Source: Martensiomyces pterosporus
Taxonomy: Eukaryota > Kickxellomycota > Kickxellomycetes > Kickxellales > Kickxellaceae
DNA length: 18,169 nt
Assembly: GCA_025201845.1 (NCBI GenBank)
Contig: MU604114.1
Span: 5,332-23,500, forward strand
Reading direction: 5' to 3'
The translations under genes were made by a program, and so were the position numbers. How positions within the stretch are numbered: the stretch's first letter is position 1; each line of letters starts with the position of its first letter. This document shows, in pieces, positions 1 through 10,305 of this stretch. The notes below the pieces were generated by a model, which saw only the letters and a list, made by a program, of their open reading frames with translations, did no database searches and had not been told where the DNA came from.

Positions 1-340
1 AAGCGTCGTGTGGCATGGTGGATGTAGTTTGCACCAGGCATCCCAGCACATCCAGTCTAGCGCTTCTTGTCTGGCGCAAGCCCTGAAACGCAAACTACGC
101 GACTCGCTCACCGCAAACTGCACGCCCATCGCAACTCAAATCCACCGGACACAGCATGCCGCAAACGAATCACACCACGCCGCGCAAACCCTCTCACAAC
201 ACGGCGCCAAGTTAGCAGCAGCCTTGCTCTTGTCCCTGGCCTTGCAAAAACACATTTCTACACCGTCGCTGTCACCGCGTGCAGATGGATAGAGAATCGC
301 TGCATTACACCGCCGCGCCATGCTTGGGGTTGTCCTGAAC
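1..340. other. Non-coding flank; 3' side of the minus-strand giant gene
   Basis: This stretch lies downstream of the stop codon of the minus-strand gene and probably carries its 3' UTR. Open frames exist on the plus strand but have no recognisable domain, no convincing start context and low-complexity translations. No AATAAA-type signal was seen on the minus strand here. Any neighbouring gene to the left lies outside the window. Confidence 0.5.
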
Positions 341-3300
341 TCAGCGCCGGTCCCACCCGCCAACCGACTTGCTGCGTCGACGCTGTCCGCGCTTGCTGGC
401 ATTTCTGCGGCTGTTAACACCTAGCGTCGAATGCCGCACATCGCCAGGCTTGCTGTCGAGGCCCAGGTTGATGCTGAAGATGGCTGTAGCATCAAAAACT
501 GGCAGCGCATTGCTGCAGCCGCTGTCTTGAGGACTGGCCAAAATGGACTGGCGGGGTCGGCGCAGAGTCGCAAAGTCGCCCGGCAGTGTTGAGTCGCTGC
601 TACTCGTAGGACTCTCGCCCATGGCCGACACCGACCCCCTGGACACATGTCGGTTGTGGTGGTGGCTGAAGCTATGGTGGTGCTGGAACGCTCTGCTGCT
701 GCCTGCCGAGACTGAAGTGAGTTCGCTGAATGAGCCCGACCGTCCGATCGGCGAGCTTCTTCCAACAGACCCTCCCAAAACTGGTGTTTTTGGCGACGAC
801 GGCGTGCCGCTTCGAGTAGGCGTGCCCAGGGTGTTTCCAGCAATCACTGGCAGCTTCAGCGACTCCAAAAGCTGCTCTGTCGTAAGCGCCTGTGAGTCAA
901 TCACTGCTGACGATGGACGCGGAGACCGTCGGGGACTACGTGGGGGCCAGTGCATCGTGCTCGATTTGGTCGGCGTCTCTGGCCTGGGCAGCTCGTCCTG
1001 GGTCTTTGGTTGGTTGGAGTGGAAGTACCCCAAGCTACTTGCCTTGGCGACCGGGCTCATAGCTACAGCAGCAGCAGCAGCAGCAGAAGCGGCAGGAGCA
1101 GTGTCCATGGGCTTCTTCTTGGTCGGCGTGCTCATAATGGCGCCAGGAGAGTGGGCACTACTGCTGCGGTTACTGCTGAGAGGCACCACATTGGCGCCTT
1201 CAAGATACGCCGCTGCGATCGCCTCCGGGCCATTAGAGAAGAACCCGCTGGTGAGCGCCGAACGAGGTGATCGTGGCGACCGCACAGGGAGCGCGCTAGC
1301 ATCAATCTCCACCCCGCCATCGCCACTCGCCTTGCTGCTACCGCCGACGCTGTTGAAATTCACGCGTCCAGGAGAGAGAACACGGGCAAGCGCGGAATAC
1401 CGGCCCTCTGATCCGCCCATGGACATTGGCATGGTTCTCGGTGGGCTTGCTCCGCCGTTGTAGCCGACCGTTGCACTGGCGTGGTTGGCAACATGAGCTG
1501 TAAAGGCAGAGGCGACCGTGGTTGATCTCTTGGGCTGCGACGTAGCTGTAGCAGAGAATGCCCTTTGCGCTGACTGGTTTGCGGCGTTATCAGTGTCCTC
1601 TGCTGGGCCCTCTTCCTTCTCGTCAGGCGATTCATATAAGCTCTCGGATTCTGGCATGTGCAGGCGTGCAGTCAATGCCGCAGTGCCACCGCTGCTAGCG
1701 GTCAAGGTTGGCTGTTGCTGCGACGTGCTAGAGGAAGTGGGAGGCAGTGTCAGAGGCTGCTGCGCCGTCGAGGCCTCGGAGGGCGATGTCACAGGGCTCC
1801 TCTCAGGGGGCTGGGTCTCAGACACCTCTGCGGCGCTGTCATAACCACTAGTCGGCCCAGCAGGTGGACTAAGCGGAGCGGTTGCACCAGCACCAGAAGC
1901 CGCAGCCGCTGGTTGCCGCGGTGCAATAGAGATCCGGGACTCTGGCCGCCCCTCGGTCTGGAACTTCGCCATCTGCTCGCGGATGAAATCAGCTGCCTGC
2001 TGGAGATACTTGGCCTGCGTCCGCTTGAGCTCAAACCCAAGAGCAATGGTTGTGTTCTCCATGCTGCGCTCAATGTCCATCAGCTGCTTGAAGTAGTCGG
2101 CTTCCTGGCTGCTCTCGCGAGTCTCGACATACTGCGTCTCAATAAACGCCTGGTCAGCGATCTGAAGTTGCTCAGGCGACGCTTGGTGCTGACCCTCGAC
2201 AGCAGACCCGCCGCCATCCTTGTGGCGCACGACCAGCTCAAGAAGCTCGCTCTCGCCCAGGCCCATTGAGACCAGCCTCTGCTTGTACTTCTCCGAGCGA
2301 TCCAGGAGCATGGCGATCTGGTCCGACAGCTCGTCGCATTTGCGCGCGTGCATGCCCTTGATCTCGCGTATCTCTTTCTCAACCAGACCCCGCGTCGCCT
2401 CCAGCCGCTGCCTCATCTCCTCCATCGCCTGCTTGTGCGCTGCCTCCTGGGCACCCAAGCGTGCAGCCATGCTCTCGATTTCGTTGTGCAGGTCCTGGTT
2501 AATGAGCTCCAGATCAACGACCTGCTCCTGGTACTCGCTGATCTGATTGGCGTGCCCAGTCCGCAGGCCATCCAGCTGCCGCATCAGACCCAGGACTGCC
2601 TCGTCGTTGTGAATGGCATCGGCGGATGTCACATTCGTCTGCACCGCCCTGGTCTCGGTAAGGGGGTTAAGGGAAGCGTTGTTATCGAGCTCGAGCTCGT
2701 TGGTCTGCACACCAGCCGACAGGAACCGAGGCTTGCGCGAAAACTGGTTGAGCTCCTTGGTCAGCGACACTGGACGCTCCGTCAGTGCACTCCCAGCACG
2801 CTTGTGGCGGGCAAATACGCTGGGCACACCCGCCAGGCCATCGTTAGATATGCGCGATATATTGCCACCAAGCGGCGTGCCTTTGCCCTCGGCGTGCGTG
2901 TCCACAACCTCTGTCTGTGCTCGCGGCCGTGGTAGGATGCGTGTTGAAGGAGGAAGCGGGGGCAGCGACGGCTTGGCCGTGGCCAGTCTTGCTGTGTCAG
3001 CTGTCGGACCAACAACAGGAGACACATGCGCAGAGTCTAGTGTTTCCGTGGAGGAGCGGAACGAGCTGCTATACCAGGACAGGTACTTGAGCCCCTTGGA
3101 AGACGTCTCGGATATGCTGGGCTTGAGTATGTTTGGGTCCACGTCGGCCAGACGGGCCGTCGACCGGGTGTACTTTCTTTCCGAAGAATCTGACCGCTTT
3201 GACGACACGGATCCGCTTCTCTCTGCATGCCTCCTATCGCCATCTGATCCATGGCCAGTGCTCGAAAGGGCTATGGCGGTCGAGAGAGATATCGAGTTTG

Positions 3301-3658
3301 CAGTCGAGCTCGAGTATGCTGACTCTGTCTCTGTATCCGAATAGAGAGTTGCGGCAGTCGTGGCGGCAATGGGTCGTGATTCAACGCGCTGAATTGCTGC
3401 TGCTGCTGCTGCTGGTTTCATCGCGCCACCATTTGCAGTGGGCCTTGGCCTTGAACAGTTCGCTGGTTGGGACATGTCGCTAATGGCAGGGGGAGCGTCA
3501 GCAGCAAATGTCTTTGCCCTGCGTTTCTCAATAAACTCGATGAGCTCCGATTTCTCCAAACACGAGCTGTTGCTGATGCTGTTGTTGCCCGTCGAATGCT
3601 GCTTAGTTGGCTCTTTATGCGATACAATGTCCACTCCTCGCGCTGAGCGTGTGCCTCC

Positions 3659-3705
<47 letters not shown>

Positions 3706-5635
3706 GCTGGTGGTGGTGGTGCTGTGTGTGGTTCTGGTCTGCAGGACTAGAATCGGCGTGTGGGTCAGACTGTGTGCTGAGTTTGGCAGCAGCACCAGCG
3801 GTGGAGTGAGCGAGTGAGCTCTGAGGCAACAGCCGCGGCGACATCGACAGAGGCGACATAGCTGCTGGTGACTGAGTGAATTGCACCGAATCGGTAGGGG
3901 GAGCAAAGGCGTCATCTGAGCGTTTGGATGCATCGGAGTGTGTCCACGACGCCTTCATCTCGACAAAATCGCGAATCGCGGCACTGGCCATTTCGCTCGT
4001 TGACCTAGAGCCCTGTGCCATCGAGGGTGGCAGGTCGGTTTCCTTCAGCGCACGCGGAGCCCTCCAGTTTTCTGCAGATTCCACCGAGCGCAAACCGGCC
4101 TTCTCCACAGGCGATCTCTCGACCTCAGCCTGCAGCAGTGCCATCATGTCGCCGCCCACATACATGCTGCTTACACGCGGCTTGCGAGGCAGCGGCTTGT
4201 GGCGAGCCTGTGGCTGCGGTTGTGGGTGTGGCGGCGAGGCGTCAGTAGAAAGCACTGATGAGCCGAACGTGACAAGCCTGCCACTGCCATTCGCATTCAT
4301 ATTGCCAAGGGAAGCAGGAGGCAGTGCAGCACCTGGAGCATCTGCCGAAGCCGTATATGACCGAGGCTTCATGCGCGATGCGCTGCTCGACTCTGACTGA
4401 CTCGAGCCAAAGACCGGCGGTAGCGCTGGAGAGTGCGAGGGAGACTGAATGTCAGGCATGCGGACTGGGCGCACTGCTTGTGGCGAAAAGAACATTGCGG
4501 CACCTGCTCGCGTCTGGCCACGACCCGATGGTTGCTGTGCCTGCAGCTCATCTTTTCCGGTAGTCCGGAGCGTACTTGGGTTTCCCACCGCAGACTCCGC
4601 ATTGCTGCTATTGTTGTTGCTATTGTTGTTTCGTATAGAGTCTCTGCTCGAGTGGCTAGAGCGGAGTTGCAAAGTCTCCGAGGGGTGACCCTGTGACAAG
4701 GCATGCAGGGGACGAGACGAATATGTAGTGTGCTGAGAGCTGAAGGGCGGGGTTGGCGATGCAGTCTGCGCTGAGTGTGTAAATGCATTTGTTTGCTGGT
4801 GCTGCTGAGGCTGTGGCGAATATGCGGTTGGTTGGTGTTGGTGTTGGTGTTGGTGTTGGTGTTGGTGTTGGTGTTGGTGCTGGTGCTGGTGCTGGTGCTG
4901 TGGTGGACCTGTTGGCGTGGATGGGCGTGAATGGCGAGTGGCTCGCATCACAGGCGAAGGTGGTGTGCTGGGAGATGGTGCTGTGCGCTGCCGGGGTATT
5001 TCGGGAAGAGGGCGGAGGGGGTTTGATTTAAAGTCGGCATCAACTTTGAGCGTTTGTCCCTGTGCTGCAGTATCTGTGTACGGGTCAAAGTAGTCAGCCA
5101 CGGCGTACTGTACGCGGTCGACGGAGCTCGTAGGCTGAAGCTGTGCTGTGCCTGCCGCCGTAGCCTGCTGTGCTGCTGCTGGTAGCTGGGGCTTTGGCGA
5201 AAAGTGGTATTGTGCCTGGTACATAAGCGGCGTGGACCGCGGGCTCTGTGAAAGACCAAACTGTGAAGGAAATGTTGTTGTTATTGGTGGCACCTGTTGC
5301 TGCTGCTGCTGCTGCTGCTGCTGTGCGGAACGCTCCTGAGGCTGCTGTGGTGTGGACGAAGATTGGGCGAACTGGTACTGTGTGCGAGCCCATGATTGCA
5401 GGGTGACACCACCACCTCTTGTGGCAGCGGGAGCAGGACTAGACGGGCTGCCGTTGCCGTTGCCGTTGCCGCTGCTGCCCTTGGCCGCAGAGGATGCTGA
5501 GGCACCGCCACCACTGCTGCTTATGTGCTTGTATACCGCATGTTTGAGGCCAGGACGAGAGCTGCCGCCAGATACCTTGCGGCTGCGCGTGGAGTTTGGC
5601 AGCGGCTTGTAGCTGGCCTGCTGGCTTTTGTACAT
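341..5635 (-). CDS. Giant low-complexity coiled-coil protein, 1764 aa, family not recognised
   Basis: This is one uninterrupted frame on the minus strand, ending in TGA at 343-341. The frame can be opened two codons further at a GTG (5641), but the first ATG is at 5635-5633 (MYKSQQASYKPLP), which I chose because fungal nuclear genes start at ATG. Most of the protein is Ser/Pro/Ala/Gln-rich and probably disordered. About residues 246-270 are a His-Gln repeat, about 643-660 a His4-Gln17 tract, and near residue 105 there is a Gln10 run. The ordered part is two predicted coiled-coil segments, roughly residues 1008-1140 (heptad-like, Glu/Leu/Gln/Arg-rich) and 1155-1230. The C-terminal tail is basic (RRNASKRGQRRRSKSVGG) and carries many SP/TP sites, so phosphorylation is plausible. 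I cannot assign a family. A scaffold or cytoskeleton-linked role is only a guess from composition. Its length without introns contrasts with the spliced genes nearby. Confidence 0.85.
3659..3706 (-). repeat. Pure (CAA)16 glutamine microsatellite
   Basis: Sixteen perfect TTG units on the plus strand read as CAA codons on the minus strand. One CAG (3709-3707) and four CAC histidine codons precede them in the protein, giving His4-Gln17. The run is uninterrupted, so replication slippage and length polymorphism are likely. Confidence 0.95.
4831..4896 (-). repeat. His-Gln dipeptide hexanucleotide repeat
   Basis: Eight GTTGGT units (4831-4878) run directly into three GCTGGT units (4879-4896) on the plus strand. 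In the minus-strand gene they encode alternating His and Gln. The unit-to-unit identity shows expansion by tandem duplication, with one base variant spreading through the last three units. Confidence 0.93.
5294..5323 (-). repeat. CAG-type polyglutamine tract near the N-terminus
   Basis: Ten consecutive glutamine codons, nine CAG and one CAA, in the minus-strand giant gene. The codon differs from the pure CAA tract in the same protein, so the two tracts arose independently. Confidence 0.93.
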
Positions 5636-7058
5636 TTGCACTGGCTAGTCTGCCGGGCCCGGTTGCTGAATGGAAAATATACAAAAATAGAGGCTCCGCG
5701 TGGTGTGCTGGTGTGCGCGCCGCCGAGACAGAGAATGTAAATTACAGGAGGGATTTGGCGCTCGTGTCTGCTTTGACAGCGCGCAGCGAGCGTGGATATA
5801 TGGAACGCTGAGAACGAGAAATAGAACAGAATGGGTGGCGAATAAGAGCAGCGATAAACAAAGAAAGGCAACCACAAAAGAAATAGGGAATTGACAGCGA
5901 ACGCATACAGCAGAAGCGGGAAGGGGAAGAAAGGCCCGGTGTGCCTGCCCCTTTGTAGCAGAGTGTGCTACAATAAACAAGCGCTCGCCGCTAAACACGA
6001 AACCGTAAACAAGAGAGGAGCGAGAAAAGCTGCACTTGGGCGCACTATTGCCTGCCCTCCCCCACCGTCTGCAGGCCACGGCGTCACACATCTCCCATCT
6101 CCCTCGCTTTGCCCCCAGCGCCAGATGTAACGCAGGGCAGACGCGCTGGTAGCTGGCTCCTGTAGAGGCCCGAAGGCTGGTTCCCGCGGCAGGTGTAGCA
6201 GAAGTTGGTTTGCTATTAGCAGCGCGGTTTGTGCCTAGCCTTCCGCTGCCGCCTGCTCAGACCGCCTAAATGCTGATCGGGGTTTCAAATGTTTAGCACT
6301 GCTGTCACCGCAAAATAGCAGGGGCCACAGCTATGGCGGATCTGCGAGCCAGGGATTGGCCGAAAGGCAGAAAAGGGAGAATCCGAAGCGCGCCGACTGT
6401 GTCTCGGGTCCTCTCGGTCAGCGCACACATTGTCTGCGGGAGGGCACCAGCGAGGGGCGGAGCATCTGCAGGGCTGCGTGCTCAGCTAGCCCGGCGACAT
6501 GGGCTGGCCTGCCGCCTGCCGAGCCGCGCATCGGCCCCGGAGCTGGGGGGCCCAGAGCAAGGGTGCTGCAGCCGCCCGGAGTGCCCGGGCCGCTGTGACC
6601 CAAGTCGCCGCTGGCCTGGCAGTGGGTAACCAGAACGCCAGCAGCACGTGCGCCGGACATCGCTGATAGGCTGCGCTCGGTGATGGGAAATCAGCATTGC
6701 GGCCTGGTTTTCTTCTGGAGCATCTGTGCCCACAAAGACCCAACTATTTTCTGCCTATTCCTTCCCATCCGACCTTTACCATTGGACCCGTGCTTGCTCC
6801 TCGTCCTGTTCATAATTGCATTTTACCTGTTGTGCAGGCTGCTGTTTTTAGCACTGCTCCTCGTCCCTCTCGTCTGCTTTCTCTTGTCCCAGCTCACCAT
6901 TTCATATTTCCACCAAGCTAAAAAGGCATTATTTCAGTGTTTGCAATATCCACTCATAGCCACTTTTCTTTATCTACACTTATTCATAGGCATATACGCG
7001 GCATTACTCTTGCTATTACAATTTATTTAAACGACTCTTATTACCTGAACAGCGAGGC
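5636..7058. promoter_or_regulatory. Divergent intergenic region between two head-to-head genes
   Basis: This 1.4-kb stretch separates the ATGs of the minus-strand giant gene and the plus-strand gene at 7059, so it should hold both promoters. Seen directly: inverted CCAAT boxes (ATTGG) at 6355-6359 and 6781-6785, a CACGTG E-box at 6645-6650, and a GC-rich centre (about 6330-6660). The right flank (6700-7030) is pyrimidine-rich on the plus strand and the left flank (5750-5930) is purine-rich on the plus strand, that is, pyrimidine-rich on the minus strand. Each flank therefore looks like the leader of the gene next to it. An A/T-rich block at 5673-5690 lies just upstream of the giant gene's ATG. 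Open frames inside the region look spurious. Confidence 0.6.
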
Positions 7059-9458
7059 ATGACTTTGGCAAAGGCAAGGCCCAAGACAAGGGCAAGGCAG
7101 GCTCAGGAAGCTGCTGCTAGCGACGCCTCAAGGGCTGAGCAGAGCGTGGCTATGGACGAAGACGCCTCAGCGACTGCTGCTGCTGCTGCTGCCTCAACGA
7201 ACACCCAGGCAAAGGTAAGCGTCGCTCAGTCGTGCTTTGCGCTCGCTCTCTTATCTTTTTAGCGTATACAAAACCACGGCTGCCCAAGGATATGCTAGAA
7301 AAACTCCCCCTTATCTGCACTCCTGCCTCTCTCCGCCTCTTACTGGCTCGTTGAACTTGCACTAGACCAGGAAGCCGGCGGTAGCTGCAGAGTCAAAACC
7401 CACGGCAAAACCCTCGGCAAAGACGACGGCAAAGACGGACGAATCGAAGGCAAAGGCCACGCAGGCGCGGTCTAGCAGCAGCGGCGGTTCCTCTGCTCAG
7501 AGCAAGCGTGCAAGCGCACAGCCTGCAGCTGCCTCTGCAGCTTCTGGAGTCACTAGCACCATGAACAACAACAGCAGTAGCAACAGCAACAGCAACAACA
7601 ATAACGGCAACGGGAATGGCAATGGTAATCCCAGCGGTAGCAGTGGTAGCGGTGGTGCTAGCTCCACCCAACAAGCACAGCCTGTGCGCCATGTTGTTCC
7701 AGCAGCAGCATTTGTCCCGCCTCTTGGAGACAGCGACTACTCGCTCACTCGCATCATTGAGGAGTACGGCGAGCGCAACGACCTGCTGAAGCTCGTGCTT
7801 TCGGCCAAAACTGAGCAGGACAGAGCCAGAGCTGAATACGAGAGGCGCATCCAGGAAGAGCTGCGCTTTGAGACTCGCCGGCTGGAGTTTGAGATGATGC
7901 TCCACAGCAACTACTTTAAGCAGCAGGAGCGCGAGCAGGATGAGAAGAGACAGCAGCAGCAGCAGATTTTGCAGCAGATGCCTCCGCCCACCCACCGCAG
8001 CGACATTGTTCTCCAGTCGCCTCTCCGTAAGTGCACAGCCGCTGCTTGTCCGTGCATGTAGTCCGTGTGTTCTGCCATTCCCTGCACAGCCACTTGGTAC
8101 AGCAGGGACCAAGAGTGGCTTTTGCTCTTTCCTTGTTTGTGCGCGTGTGCGCACATCGCGCTGCTTGTTGCTGCTGCCCTGATGCTCGCACGCCCTGCTC
8201 TTCGAAATAGAACGTGACATGGTGCATGCAAATGCGCGGTCCCTAATCTCTGGATCTAAGCGCGTCATATGGTCTTGTCAATCTCCTCTTGACAAAACAT
8301 CACCCAATTTTTGGCGAGGATCCCAGTGCCACAGCTTCTTTGCTGATCTTACACACACGCTGTTTTTCATCTGTAGCCCCGTCTATGGTTCCCCAGCAAC
8401 AGCCACACCTTCATCACCAGCAGGCGCCATTGCCGCCTGCTTTCCACGCAAGCGAAACCCCAGCAGCAGCAATTGCAGCTGGGCATATGGTGCCCCCTGT
8501 GCCATACGGCATCCCTGCGTCGACACACGATCCTTACAACATGCGCTCGTACCACCACCCAGACACTCCAGGCGGCCTGGATGGACGGGCGCATACGACT
8601 CCGTTTGCATTCTTCAAGCAACCGCTTGGCGCCACAGTCAGCCACCCCTCGGCTTACACCATCCCAGGCGAGGTGCCGGGATCTGCATCAGCTCATGGGC
8701 GAGAGCATGGCATTGCAGCAGCTGGCACGGACCAGAAAGCACGGCGTCCTGTTGATGGCGGCAGCAGTGGCCCGTCACAGGTGCCCAATCGGCCGCTGGC
8801 GCCCGCCAGTGCTACCCATGGACGGCTGGGGATCAAGGACAGGCGGCCTGTGCCTCCTGCAGTCAGCGGGCTGTCTGTGCGTATCATGGCCAACGACCAC
8901 TCCATGTCTGACTCTCCGCGGTCGGCCCCAGTCGATGGCCCGAACCAGCTGAAGCGGAAGATCTCTCACGACGAGGTTATGATGGCTCTGCGCCGCAAAG
9001 TGATGAGCAAAGGAAAGCAGGTGTCGGCTCTGCAGCAGCAGCAACTGCAGCAGCAACCGCAACCCTCGGCTAGTCGCAACACGCTTGCCAAACCAGCATC
9101 CTCTTCGGATGCACCCACATCCCCAACAGTGGCCAAGAATTGCTCTCAGCAGCAGCAGGCATCGTCTAGCCGCCTAAAGGCGCCTCAGGGCAACTCCAGG
9201 AAGAGGAGATCGTCGCTAGCGGTTGTCGCGGATATCACGACTTCCGAGGCCGTGCCTTCGTCGTCCGACTCGTCGTCATCTTCGTCCGAGGAGGAGTCGC
9301 CGTTAGGATCCAACGCCAGCGCATCCGCACGCATCAAGGCTGCTGGCATCGCGCCAAGCAGCCAGCAAGCAAGCAACGGCGAGAGGCTGCCGTCGATCTC
9401 CACTATCATTGATGCTCCAGCAGCTGCCGACAATGCTAGCTCGCAGGAGAACCGCTAG
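7059..9458 (+). CDS. Three-exon gene: charged-helix protein with basic nuclear-type motifs, 632 aa spliced
   Basis: Exons are inferred at 7059-7214, 7366-8026 and 8377-9458, and the joins keep one frame across 633 codons to TAG. Exon 1 (MTLAKARPKT) and the start of exon 2 are Lys/Ala-rich, followed by an Asn/Ser/Gly run (7561-7660). About residues 176-260 form a conserved-looking, highly charged helix starting DYSLTRIIEEYGERNDLLKL and ending in a Gln run. It is probably a coiled coil. Exon 3 is Pro/Gln/His-rich, then has KRKISHDEVMMALRRKV (about residue 465), RKRRSS (about 547) and a Ser/Glu acidic patch (about 570-580). The two basic clusters look like nuclear localisation signals, so a nuclear role is inferred. 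I do not recognise a named family. Similar charged helices occur in uncharacterised fungal proteins, but I cannot confirm homology. The 350-nt second intron is long and could hide a small extra exon. Confidence 0.75.
7215..7365 (+). other. Intron 1 of the 7059 gene (phase 0)
   Basis: The donor is AAAG|GTAAGC and the acceptor CTAG|ACC. The 151-nt intron removes an in-frame stop (exon 1 read-through stops at 7262). It joins exon 1 to the frame that continues through the ATG at 7561, so that ATG is internal. The next AG (7369-7370) would shift the frame. Confidence 0.8.
8027..8376 (+). other. Intron 2 of the 7059 gene (phase 1)
   Basis: The donor is a consensus CTCC|GTAAGT and the acceptor a pyrimidine-rich TTTTTCATCTGTAG|CCCC. 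Splicing restores a proline codon and leads into the long third exon. Retention would stop the protein at 8061. At 350 nt it is longer than most other introns in the window. Confidence 0.8.
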
Positions 9459-10305
9459 CGCGCGATTGCCTTTCCATTCCTTTTTATCTTTCTTTCTCTC
9501 GTCTACCTATGCGCACGTGACTAAACAGCAAAAATACACACTGGCACTAATGGCAGCTACTGCTGCACTAGCAGCGCGTGGAGTCTTCATGCTTTCACCT
9601 CTGACTTTGAGCGCGCCCTCCATCCGCCACTGGCTGCCCCAGATGGCAGTCCTGCTCCTTCCCTTGTGGCCGGCGCAGCGAGCTGTCGATCTCACAACAA
9701 AAAGGCACAGACTGGAGGAAAGGCGCAGGCGATTTTCAGCCCGCCATCCATTGATGCGGCAGCACAAGCTCCACTGCGCATCTTTGTTGTTGACGGTCCA
9801 CGCTATGTGCAGATGGCTCGAGTCCGGCGGTCCTTTGCGGACGGGTGATTGGCTGTGCTGCCAGCCTCTTCTCCACAAGAGACCACTCTAATATCTGCTG
9901 CAGCGGCGGACGAAAATAAACTGCTGCTGCTTGCTGCTTTTGTGATGTGATCAAGCACGGTTCCTTCGTGCCAAGCAGCCCGCACTTTTCTACTTCATTG
10001 TTGACACGTTCTCTTCCCCCCTCCCATTCTCTCCGCCCGTTTCTCACACTCTAAGCACCCTCTCCCCGCATTTGTTACTGCAACCGCATTTTCTACCTCA
10101 GCCTGGTCTATTTGTTACCGCGCGCTTTGCCGGCACCTAATACTTTTGTCGCCACAAACTCGCAAATTCGCACCTTGCCCTACTCGCCCGCGCCTGCCTT
10201 CGCGTTTCGTTCCGCACACAGCAAAAGGAGCAGCACTTTTGTTTCTTGCATTTCGCACAACTTTTAAACAATAACAGCAACACCCCTGGTAGTGTTGGCT
10301 GTTAC
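9459..10305. promoter_or_regulatory. 3' UTR of the 7059 gene and promoter/leader of the ArfGAP gene
   Basis: No convincing gene is seen. The left part should be 3' UTR and contains an AATAAA at 9915-9920. An inverted CCAAT box lies at 9848-9852. From about 9960 to 10300 the plus strand is pyrimidine-rich (CTCTTCCCCCCTCCC and similar), as expected for a fungal core promoter and 5' UTR ahead of the ATG at 10306. Confidence 0.55.
9915..9920 (+). terminator. AATAAA polyadenylation signal candidate
   Basis: A canonical AATAAA lies 457 nt after the stop of the 7059 gene, followed by T-rich sequence. Position and strand fit 3'-end formation for that gene. Usage is inferred. Confidence 0.45.

Noticed and set aside
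543..1463. Plus-strand 306-aa frame opposite the giant gene's C-terminal part
   Set aside because: It is a shadow of the minus-strand Ser/Ala/Pro-rich coding sequence. It has Leu/Gly-rich content and no recognisable domain.
3659..4896. Short tandem units that could be taken for a CRISPR-like array
   Set aside because: They are coding microsatellites with 3- and 6-nt units and no spacers.
6333..6629. GC-rich 98-aa frame in the divergent intergenic region
   Set aside because: Several frames on both strands are open here because of high GC. There is no domain, and promoter-like sequence surrounds it.
6680..7030. Plus-strand open frame of 116 aa, extremely hydrophobic, looking like a multi-pass membrane peptide
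   Set aside because: The hydrophobicity follows from a pyrimidine-rich (CTT/TTC/CTC) promoter and leader just upstream of the 7059 start. It has no conserved motif.
9409..9891. Plus-strand 160-aa frame after the 7059 gene
   Set aside because: It begins inside exon 3 of that gene in another frame and runs through the probable 3' UTR. Its composition is unlike a conserved protein.
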